NCBI GenBank assembly: GCA_029891385.1
Contig: CM057228.1
Coordinates: 19,058,309-19,122,308 of the forward strand
DNA from: Erythroxylum novogranatense
Lineage: Eukaryota; Streptophyta; Magnoliopsida; Malpighiales; Erythroxylaceae
Length of the DNA stretch: 64,000 nucleotides
Direction of reading: 5' to 3'
Part shown: one piece after another, positions 33,421 through 47,536 of the stretch
Layout: each line of letters starts with the position of its first letter
Position numbering within the stretch: the first letter of the stretch is position 1
Translations under genes and position numbers: made by a program
The notes under the pieces: generated by a model
Databases searched by the model: none
What the model was told of the DNA's origin: nothing
What the model saw: the letters and a program-made list of their open reading frames with translations, nothing else

Positions 33421-36400
33421 TATTACCCATTAACCTCTTTCCAACTCATCAATCTAGTACCCCTTAGTCTAAACTTGGTCAAAACTAATAAACGTCCCAA
33501 AAACTTTTGATATATACTGGTTAGCACCCAAAAGGGTATGTTAGCATTAATTTTGTACATATTAAATTTTAAAATCCAATAATTTTCACAAACATAAATT
33601 TATTTAAGAAATTATATTGAGATCCGTAATGAAAATTGATGATTGTAAAATTATAATTTTGATAGAATTTTAATCAATATTTTTCTCTTGACCTTAGTTT
33701 TCCAAACACAATTTTTTGGAATGAAATTAACTGTATTCTTTTATAAGCAAATAAATAGTGGAAAGTGAGAGATCAGCTTAGTCAATTCGAAAATTTTCGT
33801 TTAATTTTTATTTTACACTCTAGTGACAAAAATAAAATATTTATTTTATTCAATAATTATTTTCTTGAATAAACTCATTCAAGTAACTAATAGAAATTAA
33901 ACTTAAACAATTAAACTACAAAATATGAGCCATTTAATGAAAATATTTATCAATCTACTGCTTAATTCATATGACATAATCGTGGTTTAATCATACAACA
34001 CAATATGTATATATTAAAGTTAAACCCCTTTTAATTTATCTCAATATTAATTTCAATTAAATAAAAATTAGTGAGAATAGTGATAGTTGTTTGTCCTTTA
34101 ATATTAGGAATGTCAAAAAGAGCCCGAGCTAGGCTGACCCAATTTTGACTTCAGTTGATCAGGCCACGTGACTTGGCTGTTATTGAAATTTTTTTTTTAA
34201 AAATATATAATGGACCGGGTTGGCCCATCTCGCTTGTGGCTCATCAAACCATGGGCTGATCAGCCCGTTATCAAGTCGAGCTATGGACTAACCCATTTCG
34301 ACCCGTCGGATCACTGCTCTTGACCATGCCCGGCTCATTGATATATCTATTTAATATGACATATTTCATTTTTTTATCACAAAACTAATTTAAAACTTGA
34401 TTAATCTATATTGGGATATGTCTTGATTATCCAATAATAATAATATCTTTATAAAAGGTGGTTTGGATTTTCTGTACTATTTAATCTATTTTAACCTTAT
34501 TTTTTAACAAAATGATGTTATTTTATATGCAAATAGGTGTTTAGCGTAACTTTGTAACTTATCAAGTACTAGCAGATTTGGACACTATCAGGTATATTAT
34601 TTGGTTATATTTTATTTTATTTATTTATATATTTATTGTAATTTTATTTATATAATTATTTAGTGTGTAAATTTTATTTATTTACTCTTTAATCTGCATC
34701 ACTTTTTATTGTCACATCTGTATATGAGTTTATTGGAAATAATCTCTCTATTATATAAAAATAAGGCTATGTATTATTATACCTCCTCAAACTTTACTTT
34801 ATTGTGAAATTTCAGACTAAATATGATAGAGGAAGAAGATGATGATGTTATTTTATATGCAAACAAACCTAGAATGACGTTTTTAAGTAAAACGGGATTA
34901 GAACATATTATATCGTTTAACGTGTAAACAGTCCTAAATTAAGATCGTTTTCAGGCAAAAATAAGATTATAACATGCTAAGTAGCACTGAGGATTCCTCT
35001 CGTAACTCATTCATCGTGTTACCACGACACGTCGAAAGGCTGTGACACCCTTTTTGTTATCCTAAGTTCCTAACACCTCACTATTCACTGAACCCAAAAC
35101 GAACAAGAAGAGAAGAAGCTTTGCTTCCCTAACCCTTCTTCAAAAGTTATGTGCACATAAATCAAGGACAACCCTCGTGTAAATGTTCACAGCGGAACAA
35201 ATTGAGAAAGCAAAACAGAGAACTGCAAATTTATGAGGCAGCAAAAGTATATATAATATTATAATTATACGTTTTTAATTTTTTTAATTAATTTTAAAAT
35301 AAAAAAATTATAGATTCTTAAAGTCAAAACTCTTATGCATGTTAGCATTAATTCTATAATACTCCAGATTATAAATTCAATAATTTTATGAACATTTATG
35401 AACATAAATTTATTTAATAAAATTACCTTCTACAAAAGTTAAACGAATCTTGATTTGTGAAAAAGTTAATAATTTTAGAAATTTTGATTTTATAGAATTA
35501 TAAAAAGGATAGTTTTGTTTATTTTTATAAATAAACTGTATTTTTTATAAATAGTAATTACAATTAATACAATAATGAATGCAGTTATTATTTAACTATA
35601 ATTCATTAATCTTATATAACATGTGCAAATCTCAACCTTATATATACGTATACATATGCACACAACTATACAGAGTTTTAAGGCTGACTAGTTTGGTCTT
35701 TCTAATTCTAGTTGGAAGAGGGTATGCGATGGCATAAAACAGCGACAATAATGGTATATGCTCAATACTGATTGCCAAGTTGGCGCTATTACAGCAAAGC
35801 TTTGGAGAAGGCAAGTGGGAGAAAAAAAAGGCCGTACTCTCTTGTTGGAAGATTACTGCTGCTTCTTCGAATTTTCTTAGCTTTCTAATTGGCTTGTTTG
35901 ATTCAGCTTCTTGCTTTGTAGATCGGTTGTTTGGTTGACAGTAATTTAAAGTACAAAATGGGCGACATTAGGTTGAACATGGACAAAAATAGCTTCTTGG
36001 AGAAGCATTTAGAGCAATGGACTAGCATTTAAACAACATCCTTAAATGTTGGGAGTTCTTGAAGAAGCTACGAAGCTTCCAACATAGGAACATGGATGAG
36101 TAAAAGCTAAGTAATTCGTATCAAATTTTTTTCACCTTTCTAGTTGGCAGGTGTACTACAAAAGACGGAAACTGCAGAATTACGTGGAAAATAAGTGACA
36201 TGCATGGAGATAGAACCTTGTGATACAAGTAACCAAGTCATGACATTGGCAAGCAACAAGTTTTCCTTCCTGGTATTTCTAACGGTAGGATTTTACTCCA
36301 ACGGCACACCACACATGAACAGGCTTGGCAAGACAAAAGCCATCCAGCTTACTATCAGAAACAGGATTTGCAAGATAGAGAGGAACAGAACCCTGCCATA

Positions 36401-37169
36401 TATATGATTTGTGTTGCAAAATCACCGTAATTTAACTATTGCGCAATACAATCGTGTTTATAATTTTAAAATCAAATCACTTCAATACACAATTTGAAAT
36501 AATTATCAAGAAAATTAGGAGTTCTATCCTTGTTTGATGAAACAAATCATATAATATTCACGTGTTGGTGTCGATATTTTTACGTAGAAACTACATTTAC
36601 AAATCTCTAATTTTTTTAAAAATCTAATTTTATAATTAAATCATAATTTTATAGTAAATTTAAATAATTACTTTTATATTAGTGATAAATATAAATTATA
36701 TTATTAATTAATAACAATGATTTGATTCATTAAATTTTAAAATTTTCAATTAAGTATAATTTAAGATGAATTTTAAAATTGGATTTCAATATCTTTTCTT
36801 GATGGAATAACAACTAATATCAATTTATAAATAATAATATAATTATTTAATTATACAACATTGATGACATGATTTTATCATAATATTAATTATTAAATAT
36901 TTATTAATAAAAACCCAAAATATGAAACCAATTGAATTGATTCATTTATAGGGGTTATATATGTAGACATCAAGGAGGTACTTTGAATGCACTTTTTTCT
37001 CTTTTCTTCCATGATTATTTCCCCCATTCAGAACTTCCCTGCTCATGCTTATAGCAGATAGCCAACAAACTGATCAAGCCAACTAAGTTCAGAAGAAAAT
37101 ACCATACAATAAGTTACCGTCCTCCTGAACACTTTGCTTTGTTTTCTCACACACTCTGGAACTATCTAA
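33421..37169. other. Intergenic region upstream of the TauE/SafE gene
   Basis: Mostly AT-rich with no supported gene. A less AT-rich stretch at about 34109-34330 (GAGCCCGAGCTAGGC, ACCGGGTTGGCCCA, ATGGGCTGATCAGCCCG) has the look of a small non-autonomous transposon. The stretches 34980-35240 and 35690-36410 are gene-like in composition but contain no frame I can assign. The promoter of the transporter gene should lie in the last few hundred bases. Confidence 0.35.
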
Positions 37170-40100
37170 ATGGCCAAAATTGTGCATATCCAGAGAGCTC
37201 TACCAATGTTAATGTTCTTGTGTCTAGCCATGATGAGCAGCAGGATCAACACGGAGAGACCTTTGAAAGACAAGAGACCAGACACCTTGGTCGCTACGGA
37301 AATGAGGCCAGGTTTTATAGTAAGACTGACTCATTTCCTTTGGCAAAGTGGCAAGTCTTCTTATGTGCCTGTTTGGCCGGTGAGACCTCATTTATCATCG
37401 TATTAGTTTGCTGCAAATCTTGATAGTTACTATTGACGCCATTAATCTGTATTAAATTGTTCTTCTACTTTCATTGCTTGTCATTTTTTGTTTTGAATTG
37501 TAAATTTTGTTGGCTAAGCAGGAGATGGAGTTTGGTTGGAAGATTGTGGTAGGAAGCATAGTTGGATTCTTTGGAGCAGCATTGGGCAGCGTTGGAGGGG
37601 TCGGAGGTGGTGGAATCTTTGTACCAATGCTTACATTGATTGTCGGTTTCGATCCCAAGAGTTCCACAGCAATTTCTAAGTGTAAGTGATTGCCAAAAGA
37701 CATTCAAATTTAACCTCAATCACTAAATGGCTGGAGCCAACTCTCGCTTGTCATATCTCATTGTTAAATTTGACTGCAGGCATGATCATGGGTGCAGCAG
37801 GATCAACAGTCTACTACAACCTGCGACTTCGACACCCAACATTAGACATGCCCCTAATTGACTACGATCTGGCACTCCTCTTTCAGCCCATGCTCATGCT
37901 TGGAATTAGCATCGGAGTTGCTTTTAATGTCATGTTCGCGGATTGGATGGTCACAGTGCTCCTCATAATCCTCTTCGTAGGTAAATTCGTTGCTACAATT
38001 GTTCCATGTAAAATTTTAAGAGAAAATGGTTTTGCTAAGCAGCGAAAAAAAATGCATCCGAATTCGTATGCATAATCCCCAAGTAGAATGGTATTAATAG
38101 GGAAAATCTCGCAGGTACGTCTACTAAAGCTCTTTTCAAAGGAATAGATACCTGGAAGAAAGAGACAATGATGAAGAAGGTAACGCTTTAACTAGCAAAT
38201 TTTAACTTTTAGTGGCTCCTGTTGTTGGCTCATTAATCTCTGATTGACATTCAGGAAGCAGCAAAGCAATTGGAATCAGAGTCCAAGCCAACAGGTGAGT
38301 TCCCAACGGTTTCCTCCATATATGAAAAAATTTAAGGCTCAACGATGGACACCCCCACAAGTTTCTCACAAATGCTAAACAAAGTTTTAAGATTTCGGTT
38401 TGGCTAATCATTGAAGAAAATTTCAAACTTTTCAGATGATTCTGAACAAGATTACAAACCACTTCCAAGTGGTCCAGCTGCTCTCCGAGATGAAGCGGTG
38501 AGTTGAACAGTAATAACATTGCCCCAGTTGTATATAGTTCTGATGATGATATCACATCACTTCCTTTCAGGTTCCAATATTGTACAACATTCACTGGAAA
38601 GAGTTAAGCCTGCTTGTTTATGTGTGGCTGAGCTTCCTTGCTGTTCAAATTGCTAAGGTAAGCTGTTCTAATCAGATAAAGAATCTAAGATGAAATTTAT
38701 CCAATTGACAAAAATCAAAACAAATAAATTAAGTTAGGAATCAGTCAAATTTCCTTTTTTTTTTTTAATTTCTTAGTTGTCCATGAATCAACATTTAATT
38801 CGCTACGTATCTGTTATAAACCTGTTTCACTTGAATCCTTATGCAGGAACATGTCACAGCCTGCTCTGTTGTCTACTGGATACTGAACTCTTTGCAGGTG
38901 AACTCTATATAGGCTCGTTGTTCATTTGGAATAGATTACGTGTATTCTCCACCGTGGTTCAAATCCTAGTGGAGCTTGTATATTTCTTAATATACAAGAA
39001 AGGCTTTAGAAAAAATGACCATCTTTTAACAATCTGCTCGAACAAACAGATAAGGAAATCTAAATTTTGACAACACTTGCTACAAAAATCCGAGCAAAAG
39101 GCTACTGTCGTAAATCTGTTCAACAAGACAAAACATGTTGCAAGTGTTGTTAGGCTACACAGGAGACCGAATGTGTGGATTCTGAACTGGAAAAGTATAC
39201 TTGGATGCTAAGATATTATAAGAACCGAATGGACTATTGAGTATTTCGTATAGCATAAAAAGCATTCAATATAACAACACTATTCCAAGTGCAACTGAAC
39301 CTGACAAGTATGATTTGGAGATCAAAACTTTGAAATAGGCCATCTTCCAATCAAATGGCTTAATGTTCTGTAGGTACCAATAGCTGCCTCTGTTACACTT
39401 TTCGAAGCCATATGCCTGTGCAAAGGGAAAAGAGTGATAGCATCCAAAGGAAAGGAGATTACAAATTGGAAGTTGTATCAGATCATGCTATACTGTTCAT
39501 GTGGAATAATAGCAGGCATGGTAGGTGGACTACTTGGCCTAGGAGGTGGCTTCATTTTGGGACCTCTTTTTCTCGAACTGGGAATTCCTCCTCAGGTGCC
39601 ATGGCGTATCTTCTGCAAGATTGAATTGTGATCATCCGACCATTTGCATAACGCATTTTTACTGTTTCAATTTTCAGGTGGCAAGTGCAACATCAACTTT
39701 CTCTATGGCGTTCTCGTCTTCTATGTCTGTTGTCGAGTATTACCTCCTCAACCGTTTCCCACTCCCATATGGTATGTGGTAGTAACCATGAAATGCTTTC
39801 TAAAATTTTTCTGTTTACTATGCCAAGTGCAAAGTTTTCATCAAGAATTGAACCTGACGAATGAAGTAAGTCCTAAACTTCCTCTACTATTGAGTCGCAA
39901 GGCTCGATGATAAAAGATTCTTCCAACTAGACCCGAAATGCGAGTTCCGCAATATGATCATTGACTAAAGCTAAGTAGCTAAAGATATATTAACCCATTA
40001 ATACCTTTTCTTTCATTGCTGCAGCTGGATACTTCGTTTTGGTGGCAACGTTTGCTGCCTTGGCTGGTCAGCATGTGGTGAGAAAGATAGTTGCGGTACT

Positions 40101-40355
40101 TGGGAGGGCATCGATAATCATATTCATATTGGCTTTGACAATCTTCGTCAGTGCTATTAGCTTAGGTAATAAGAGTCTACTTATCCCTGGAACTTCATTA
40201 CTGTACACTAGGAAAAGGACCTCTTGTTTCTTCTTAATCTGGTTTTACGTGTTCATATCATACGACGTGCAGGTGGAGTAGGAATAGCCAACATGGTTGA
40301 GAAGCTGGAGAATCGAGAGTATATGGGGTTTGAAAACCTTTGTCACCAATCCTGA
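37170..40355 (+). CDS. Sulfite exporter TauE/SafE family membrane protein
   Basis: Twelve exons join in phase to 471 aa: 37170-37379, 37522-37681, 37780-37980, 38115-38179, 38255-38294, 38436-38497, 38571-38657, 38847-38897, 39374-39595, 39678-39771, 40025-40165, 40273-40355, all GT-AG. The protein has the two related halves of the TauE/SafE family, each with a Gly-rich re-entrant motif: [20 protein letters not shown] in the first (about residue 82) and [20 protein letters not shown] in the second. A hydrophilic loop ([20 protein letters not shown]...) lies between them. Several hydrophobic helices, including [20 protein letters not shown], make it a multipass transporter. The ending [17 protein letters not shown] is typical of the plant members. 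The first exon may encode a signal anchor. The family is named for bacterial sulfite/organic-anion exporters; the substrate in plants is not established, so none is assigned. Confidence 0.93.
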
Positions 40356-43300
40356 AGGCGTTTTCTTACGAGGATGACGATGGGACTTCTTTAGAAGATT
40401 AATCATGCTTCCTATATGAGTTTTATTTGCCAGTGGACATTGAAGTAGTGTAAATGATGTAACAGACATGTCTGGCGTGCTTGGCTGTGTTTCTATCTTT
40501 TGTTCGCTTGGAATTTTGTTATTTAAAAAGCTTGCAATAATTAAACCTGAAAACGGGCATATTGAAGCAAGGTTGCCATGAAAACATAAGCCAAAAGTAT
40601 ATTTTAAATCCTAATATTTACATCATTTTAAAACTCAACATTTACAAAATGTTCGAAATAGATCATGTAAGTATCAAAATCTAAATAGGTTTATCCTTTA
40701 TTAATTAGATGTTATGTTATATAAAATGTGACTTTTTTTAAAAAAAATTGTACATTAGTGAGACTCAACAATTATTGACGTGACATTCTTTTATTTAAAT
40801 AGAAGTGAGATTTAAAATTTCAATATTTGCTATTTTATCCTTCATAAAATCTCTTTAATACTCACCATTTAATCCTTCATAAAATCCCTAATTTACAACC
40901 AAAATCCCTGACGAACTTACTTTATTCAAATGTTTGGAGAAGAGAATCTTGCACGTTTTTTCGCCAGTTTAATCGCAATAGTAGTAGGCCCAATTGCCTC
41001 TCGCATACCTTTATCTGGTTTTTGGGAAATGAGAAAGGGACAATAAATCATAGTAGGTTCATTGTTTTGTCTAAGTTTTATGGTAGATTGATTTAAAATT
41101 TACTTCATTTAAACGAGTTGAACTCAATATTCATAAGAATTTCCTTATTTTCTAAATCCGAACTACCTACTTGGTTCATAGAAAATTTGTAATAAGAGGC
41201 ATTCAATACAAGAAGTTTAAAATTAAATTCGTTAATCCTAAGTATCCTCACACAAATTGAATCCCATTAGTTATGACATTCAATCAACTAAGATCTTAAT
41301 TTAGGTGATTAAGCTAAATTAGGACTAAATATGCATTCAATCAAGCAAATAATAATACTACAAAAATTGTCTTAGATCTAATATCAATCCTAATCTCAAC
41401 CAAGAAAAAATTTACTTACAAATATTCATCAATGTAACACAAATCATGGTCATAATAAATATTTGCATTGATTGAATTCACAAAATTAAAACAATTAAGG
41501 AATAAAAATAAATTAAAAAACACCCAATATTTAGTCTTCTTATATTTTCTCTCACGCAACTCCCTCTTGTTTGCGCACAACTGCTAGATTTTTTTCCTTC
41601 TTTCTTCATGTGACAATTAAGTTTGGTCCAACTTATTGCACACATTCACGGTCTTCGTTCCTTGTTCTCTGCCGCCATCTCTGTGTTCTTTTGTATTGAA
41701 TGTCTTCGAGCTCTCTCATTCACGCTTAATTTCACGCATAATGATGTTTTGCTCCAACTCTCTCTATTGCCAACTGCCTTTTGTTTCTGTGTATTGAATG
41801 AATTTTCCAAGGGTTTTTGGTCCACCCTTTATCAAAATAATCACCTCACTTCGTTCCTCTAAAAGGTTTTTGGTCCGCCCTTTATCAAAATAATCACCTC
41901 ACTTCGTTCCTCTCGTGTACCGCCGCTCTATTCTTTTTGTTTTCTCTCCATTAGATGTTCCTTCCAGTTGTCCTCCTTCACGCATAACCCAACCACGTTT
42001 TTTATTTCTTTTCTCTCTGCCGCCACTCTCACGTTCCTCTATTTTCTTTCCGTATTCAATATATATTTAGCTCCCTAGGTCTTCCAAGGTCCCACTCCTC
42101 TTATTCACCTTTTTAATCTCTCAGTCACATCAAATCTGCCTCCTTTTTCATGCACACTTCTTGATGGAGGACCATCAAGCCAAGTCATACAAGAGGTTGT
42201 AAATATGGGCTTTGATCCGGTTAGTCCAAATGAAAGTGATGATGGTGATGATGATGATCCGGATGGTGAAGAAGAACCTAACTTGGTCTTAAAACTATAG
42301 TTTTGTTAAGGCCATTCGAAATTCACAAAGCACTTACTTTTGAAGCTCAATCTGCATCAGGTGTTCCGATCAACAAATTCAATGTGTGCTTTGCATTTTT
42401 ACGTGCTTTAGACTTAATTCGTAGCCCAATTTGAGACCCAAATGCAGCCCATTTCATTCCCAAGTCTAGCTGAATTTGGGAGATAAATAAAGACTTTAAT
42501 TCTTCTTCTTTACGTTGTTTTATTTCCTTTATGATCAGACCTTTTATTATCTTGAGTTATGTTTATTTTATTTCCTTATTAATGTTGTTTTATAGTGACT
42601 TAATGGTTGATGAGAAATTGAATTATGTGGTTCTCCATCAATCCTTTTTGTTTGCCTTATTTCCTTATATATAGTGATGTAAAGCTCTCCTACATTTAAG
42701 AAAAATTATCAATCAAATTGAAAGGATTTGCTTTGCAATCTTAAGGGTTTGAATGTTTTCCTAAAACATATCATTGGGTTTTATTAGTTTCCAAAAACTA
42801 AAGGGTTTTGATTGTTTCTTCGAAGAACAATCGTTGGGTTATTTGTTTGTTTTCCGAAAACATTCAACTTTGTTCATTGTTCCGTTTGATTTGATCGCTA
42901 GACTTCTATTTGATCAATTGTACGAGAAAATGCATAATTTTTTGTGTGATTGTCCGATTTAGGTGATTCCAAAGCCATAGCATTGTTCACTTCTTGAACT
43001 AAAAGTCTACAGAAGGATAGTTTACCTAGCTCGAATCCTATCATGATCAAAGTACCCATTCTCTAAACCATTCTCATTATATCGCCCAGTCCAAGTTTCA
43101 ATCACGAAATCCTGTTTATCTTTTCACATGTTCGCCAAACCGAAAAACTTTCAAAAACAATTTTGTTCTAAACATCCAGACCTACAATTCTCCTGTTAAC
43201 CATTTTACCTAGTTCTAACTCCAGCCTTCTCAAAATATCTAGTTTTCCCAACCATCGCCAATCAACCACCTAGCCAGACATATATTCAGAAAAACCAACC

Positions 43301-43763
43301 TAACTAGACTGTCCCTTATCCGTTTGATCTGATTATTGATTCTACATTGTATTTTACAAAACGTTCTACAACTTCACTTCTTTCCTGGAAACCAAATTCC
43401 CAGCCAATTAACCCAGAAATACCTTCAAATTCCCTAGTCCAGTTTTACCTGATAAAACCAAATTACACAAAACTTTTCCAATAACCACCAGACCTGATTC
43501 CGATCACTTTCCAGCCACCACCAAACTCCACACGCCATCACTTCTCATTCTTCTCTTGGCCAAAACGTTAACATTTTTGGGTGGTCAAAATGTTAACGTT
43601 ATCTTTTTATCCTTTCTTCCTTTGAGAGCTTTTAAGGTTCCAAATATAATGTGTGCCTAAAATTAAAACAAATAACTCTTAATTAGTGCAATTTAAATAT
43701 TAAATGGAGAAGAGTTTAACAAATTATGTAACAAAAATCAATATAAAATGCCCATTAATAACA
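40356..43763. other. 3' flank of the transporter gene, then retroelement-like non-coding DNA
   Basis: The first ~250 bp are 3' UTR-like. From about 40900 the sequence has LTR-like texture without coding frames. A TATA-like CTTATATATAGTG at 42662-42674 is followed by a leader-like stretch. The acidic frame at 42163-42297 (GFDPVSPNESDDGDDDDPDG) is too short to assign. The right part, ending ...CATTAATAACA at 43763, lies next to a polypurine tract of the minus-strand Athila-like element, so it is probably part of that element's 3' LTR, with the far end undefined. Confidence 0.4.
41812..41913. repeat. 49-bp tandem duplication
   Basis: 41812-41860 and 41865-41913 are the same 49 bp with a single A/G difference, separated by AAAA. 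Such a near-perfect copy is recent relative to the surrounding sequence. Confidence 0.95.
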
Positions 43764-44074
43764 CCCCCACACTTGAATTGTTGCTTGTCCTCAGGCAACT
43801 TACTTGTATCACAACTAACATATTCTGTCATTTCATTTTCAACGAAAATCAAGTATTTGCAAGTCTTTAAACTTCGACAACTCAAGTATCAAGCTACTAC
43901 ATATATCATAATATTTTATCAATGTACATAAAAAAAATCAAATGTAGCGATATCTTTGATCAAAAGCAAGCATAAAATTAAAATGGACTTTCCTATGATA
44001 TTAACTCATGTCACTCAAGTGTGTAAGGGTTGTGTTTCACTCAAAGTTTCCTATAAGAGATTACACTATCACAG

Positions 44075-47000
44075 TGTAACATCCCACTCGCTCTCAATAG
44101 GAAGGGTAGAATAGTAAATTGGCATAGGATGGGATAGATTGGGAGTGCATAGGACTGTTCATGCATAATAGGCTTGCTACATAGGAACATGTGTGCACAT
44201 GCAATTACTGTACACGCATACATGACCTTCCCAATTTTCGTGCCTAATACAATTCCATTGTGATTAACGAGGTTAATGTGTTTGAAAAATTATTCTGAGT
44301 GCGCCATTGAACGTTTTCTATTTTAAAGAATTTTTAGAAATTTTTCTGGAATTTTCCGGAGAAAATTCTCGGACCGGAAAAATCGCCAATTGGTGAACCG
44401 GTCGATTTTCGGTAGTGAAAATTGCTACCCATTGGTACTGAATTATTGGGTATATTATTTTGGGATTGAAATTAGGGTCATTGGAGTCGATTGGGTTAAA
44501 TTTTTGATCAGGATTAAAGTATGATTATTTGACTTTTCAACTTTGTTTTAACAAATCCTACAATGCCACCTACACCTTCCTTAAATGCTCTCTTATCCAT
44601 CTCTCTCGGTTTACCTAGTGAAAGACCTAAATAAATCACCTTGTATTGCTTGTTTTCTCATTTAACCGAATCCTCTCTTCAAGTTTCTCCATCATCATCG
44701 ATTTTGCTTCTTTCTTAACCTTCCTCCAAAAAACAAAAAGTCAAGAGTTCTTCTACTTCCAACTAAGTTATGTTCTTGCTATGATGAGGAGATACATGTT
44801 TGATGTTAGAAGAAAGTAGAGAAAGTGAGAAATTGGTGTAGGATTAAAGCATTGAAGGGAGAAAAGCTTAAGTAGGTAAGGTTTAAGTTAAGTTTTCAAT
44901 TAAGCTTTAATTATGCTTTGAATTGTGCATTGAATGAATCATGGTTGTTGATGCATTTAATGGGAGTTATGGTGTGTTTATTATGATTATTGAGGCCTTA
45001 AATTGATGACAAGTATGGCTTGAATTAGTGGGTATAAGGTTAAGGTTTTGATTAATGTAAGAGTGGTCATAGATGGATTAGTGTGATGGGAATGTATTTG
45101 ATTACCTTTATGATGTTGGATAAGTAGGAATTTATTAAGGAAAGGTGCTGCCAATTTTAGTTAAAATGCTTAGGTGAAGGTATTGAAGAGGTATTGGTTG
45201 AATTCTTAATTACTTAGGATGTTTGATGGTTTAGAAATGGGGTGGAAATGGTATAGAAACCATAGAATATGGTTTAGACATAAGTGCTGGAAAATTTACT
45301 TTGACCTATTACACTGATTTGAGCATAACTCATTGTGTGGTTATGCAATTGAGTCAAGGTTTGTTCCCACTGAAACTTTGGTTTGTTGGCTACATTTTTG
45401 TGTGAAATAGGTGTTGTCCAATTTTAGCTTTAAGAGGTTGCAATTTGGCTTGGAAAGTTACTGCTATTGACTGGAATGAATAGTACCCGAAACCATAACC
45501 TAGAGTTTTGCTAATTTTTCTAAATTAATTGAGAAGGAATTAGAACAAATGGACTAAATGAAAGTTGAAGCCTATTAAGTTATCTTTCCAATTCCACTGA
45601 TTTTGCAATTTTTCGATATGTATAGTAGGAGTTATGGACTGATGACTATTGACTGTTTTCATGCATTGAATGAAACCTAGCTGGAATGTCAAATTTGGTG
45701 CACATTATGATTTGGAGCAATTTTAGCAATTTATGTGAACTGAATTGGTGTGAGTGATCTTCTGCAAAGTTGTAGAGGAAGAAATTATCTTGAGAATGAT
45801 ATATGACATGTAATTTTTGGTTGTCAGATTTGAGAGAAATGAATTTGCAAAAACTGAACCTGCATTAGGTTGTGAATTGTTGATCATGGCAGAAACTTGC
45901 ATAACAGTTTTGAAATTGTTAGAGATCGAATTGGATTTTGAGTTCTCATGAAAATTGAAGTTTGAGATCTTATCTTTTCAGGGATATAAGGTAGTGAATT
46001 TGGTGACACTTGTACTAAGAGATATACTGTTGTGAAATGTGCTGTTCAGATTGGGAAAATTCTGAGGGCTGATGCTTGGGTGAATTGTTTGACATAGTTA
46101 GCAAGTGAATCTGATTTTGGGTTGTTCATGAAAGTTGTAGATAACATTGTGATCTTACTTCCTTATTTATTGTGTAATTGTTGACTGAAGAATCAGAAAG
46201 TTAATGAATTTACAATGTACTGCACTGTTTTGATAGGTTTTGAGTAGGCAGTGACTTTGACTGAATTTTTGACACCCTTATGGGTAAAATTGCTTGTTGG
46301 GGTTTTCATGAAACTTGTAGAGGGTTTCATGATCTTTCCAATATGATATAGTTTGTATTTTTTTTGAATTGCGTGCAATGAGTTATTGGTGTTGAAAATT
46401 TGGATTTAGGACCGGGAATCTCATGAACATGCATTATACACTTACATGTGCATTATTACTAGTTCGGATTGAATAATTAGTGATCGGTTTCTTCTCTGCT
46501 TGTTATAGAGGTGCAGTTGGGCGTCGACCTACCGACGTTTAGAGACTTCCGGCAATAGCTCGAAGTAATAGGTGAGTAACCTAGATGGGTTTCTCAATTA
46601 TTATTTGTCTAATATGGGGATAATGGCGGGATCAGGAATGTGAAACTTATGTGACTTGTTTGCCCTTACTGGGATTATTGTGATTAATTGTAATTTATCG
46701 ACTGTTAATTGTGACTAATGGACTGTGAATTGTGCATTATGGACTGTGAAATTGAGCATATGCATTTCATACATAGATGCATAAACGGATAAGAATAATC
46801 GTGAACCGAGTCGCCACTGATACTGAAAACGAGCCCAGAGCTCGAAGGGAGATAATCCTCCCTAGACGCGTCTTCATCTACTTCGCTTACTTGTATAAGC
46901 GCTCGGTCACAACACTGAAATAAAATGGGACAGTGTCACATGTGCATTGCATATATACTGGATTGAATATCTGAACACCTGATATGTCTTTTTGTTGTTT

Positions 47001-47536
47001 ATACTGATATGATATCGTTGATTCACTGTGACTGTAATATTACTGTAAATGGTTTGTGTGATGCATGAATTGGGAGAACCATCGATGATGGTTTCTCATT
47101 GAGTTCGTAAACTCATCCAAAATTGCAATCTATTTTTTAGGATCGAGATTAGACTGATAGCTCCTGAGAGACTATTGAGCCGTGTACATTGGATTGGCGA
47201 GAGAGGCTATGGCTCAGAGGTCGGTCAGCTTGGCATTTCTTTTGGAGACTTCTAGTTAGACTGTTTCTTTTGTCTTATGGTATAATACTTTGTGTAAAGT
47301 GTTGGAAGATTGTATAGACTGATGAAACTTATGGTAAGAGAATGAATGAGTTTGGTGAATTGAAATGGAGCACAGTTTGATTTTTAAAAAGTTTCCAATT
47401 TCTTCTTAATGTTTTATTATTGTGATGCCATGTGGAGTTTAAGGCTGTTTGTCGGTAGTTCTCTCTTATCGTAGGATATGTACCGGGATGACCTACAGGT
47501 GTTCCGGTGGATACTCTACGGTAAGGGGGTGTTACA
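44075..47536. mobile_element. 3.46-kb solo LTR of a Ty3-type element
   Basis: The block starts TGTAACATCCCACTC and ends GAGTA-free ...GGGGGTGTTACA. The ends are inverted over eleven bases with one mismatch (TGTAACATCCC / TGTAACACCCC), the usual LTR termini of large plant Ty3 elements. Flanks CACAG (44070-44074) and CATAG (47537-47541) look like a 5-bp target duplication with one C/T change. The sequence left and right of it reads as one continuous element. There is no coding sequence inside, which is why I call it a solo LTR (product of recombination between two LTRs). Confidence 0.7.

Noticed and set aside
36190..36420. Coding-like texture on the minus strand (for example VPLYLANPVSDSKLDGF)
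   Set aside because: Only about 40 codons open, no neighbouring exons and no family I can name; chance is not excluded.
42163..42297. Acidic frame ending in a stop (GFDPVSPNESDDGDDDDPDG)
   Set aside because: It comes partly from a GATGAT run and is too short to support a gene; possibly a transposon fragment.
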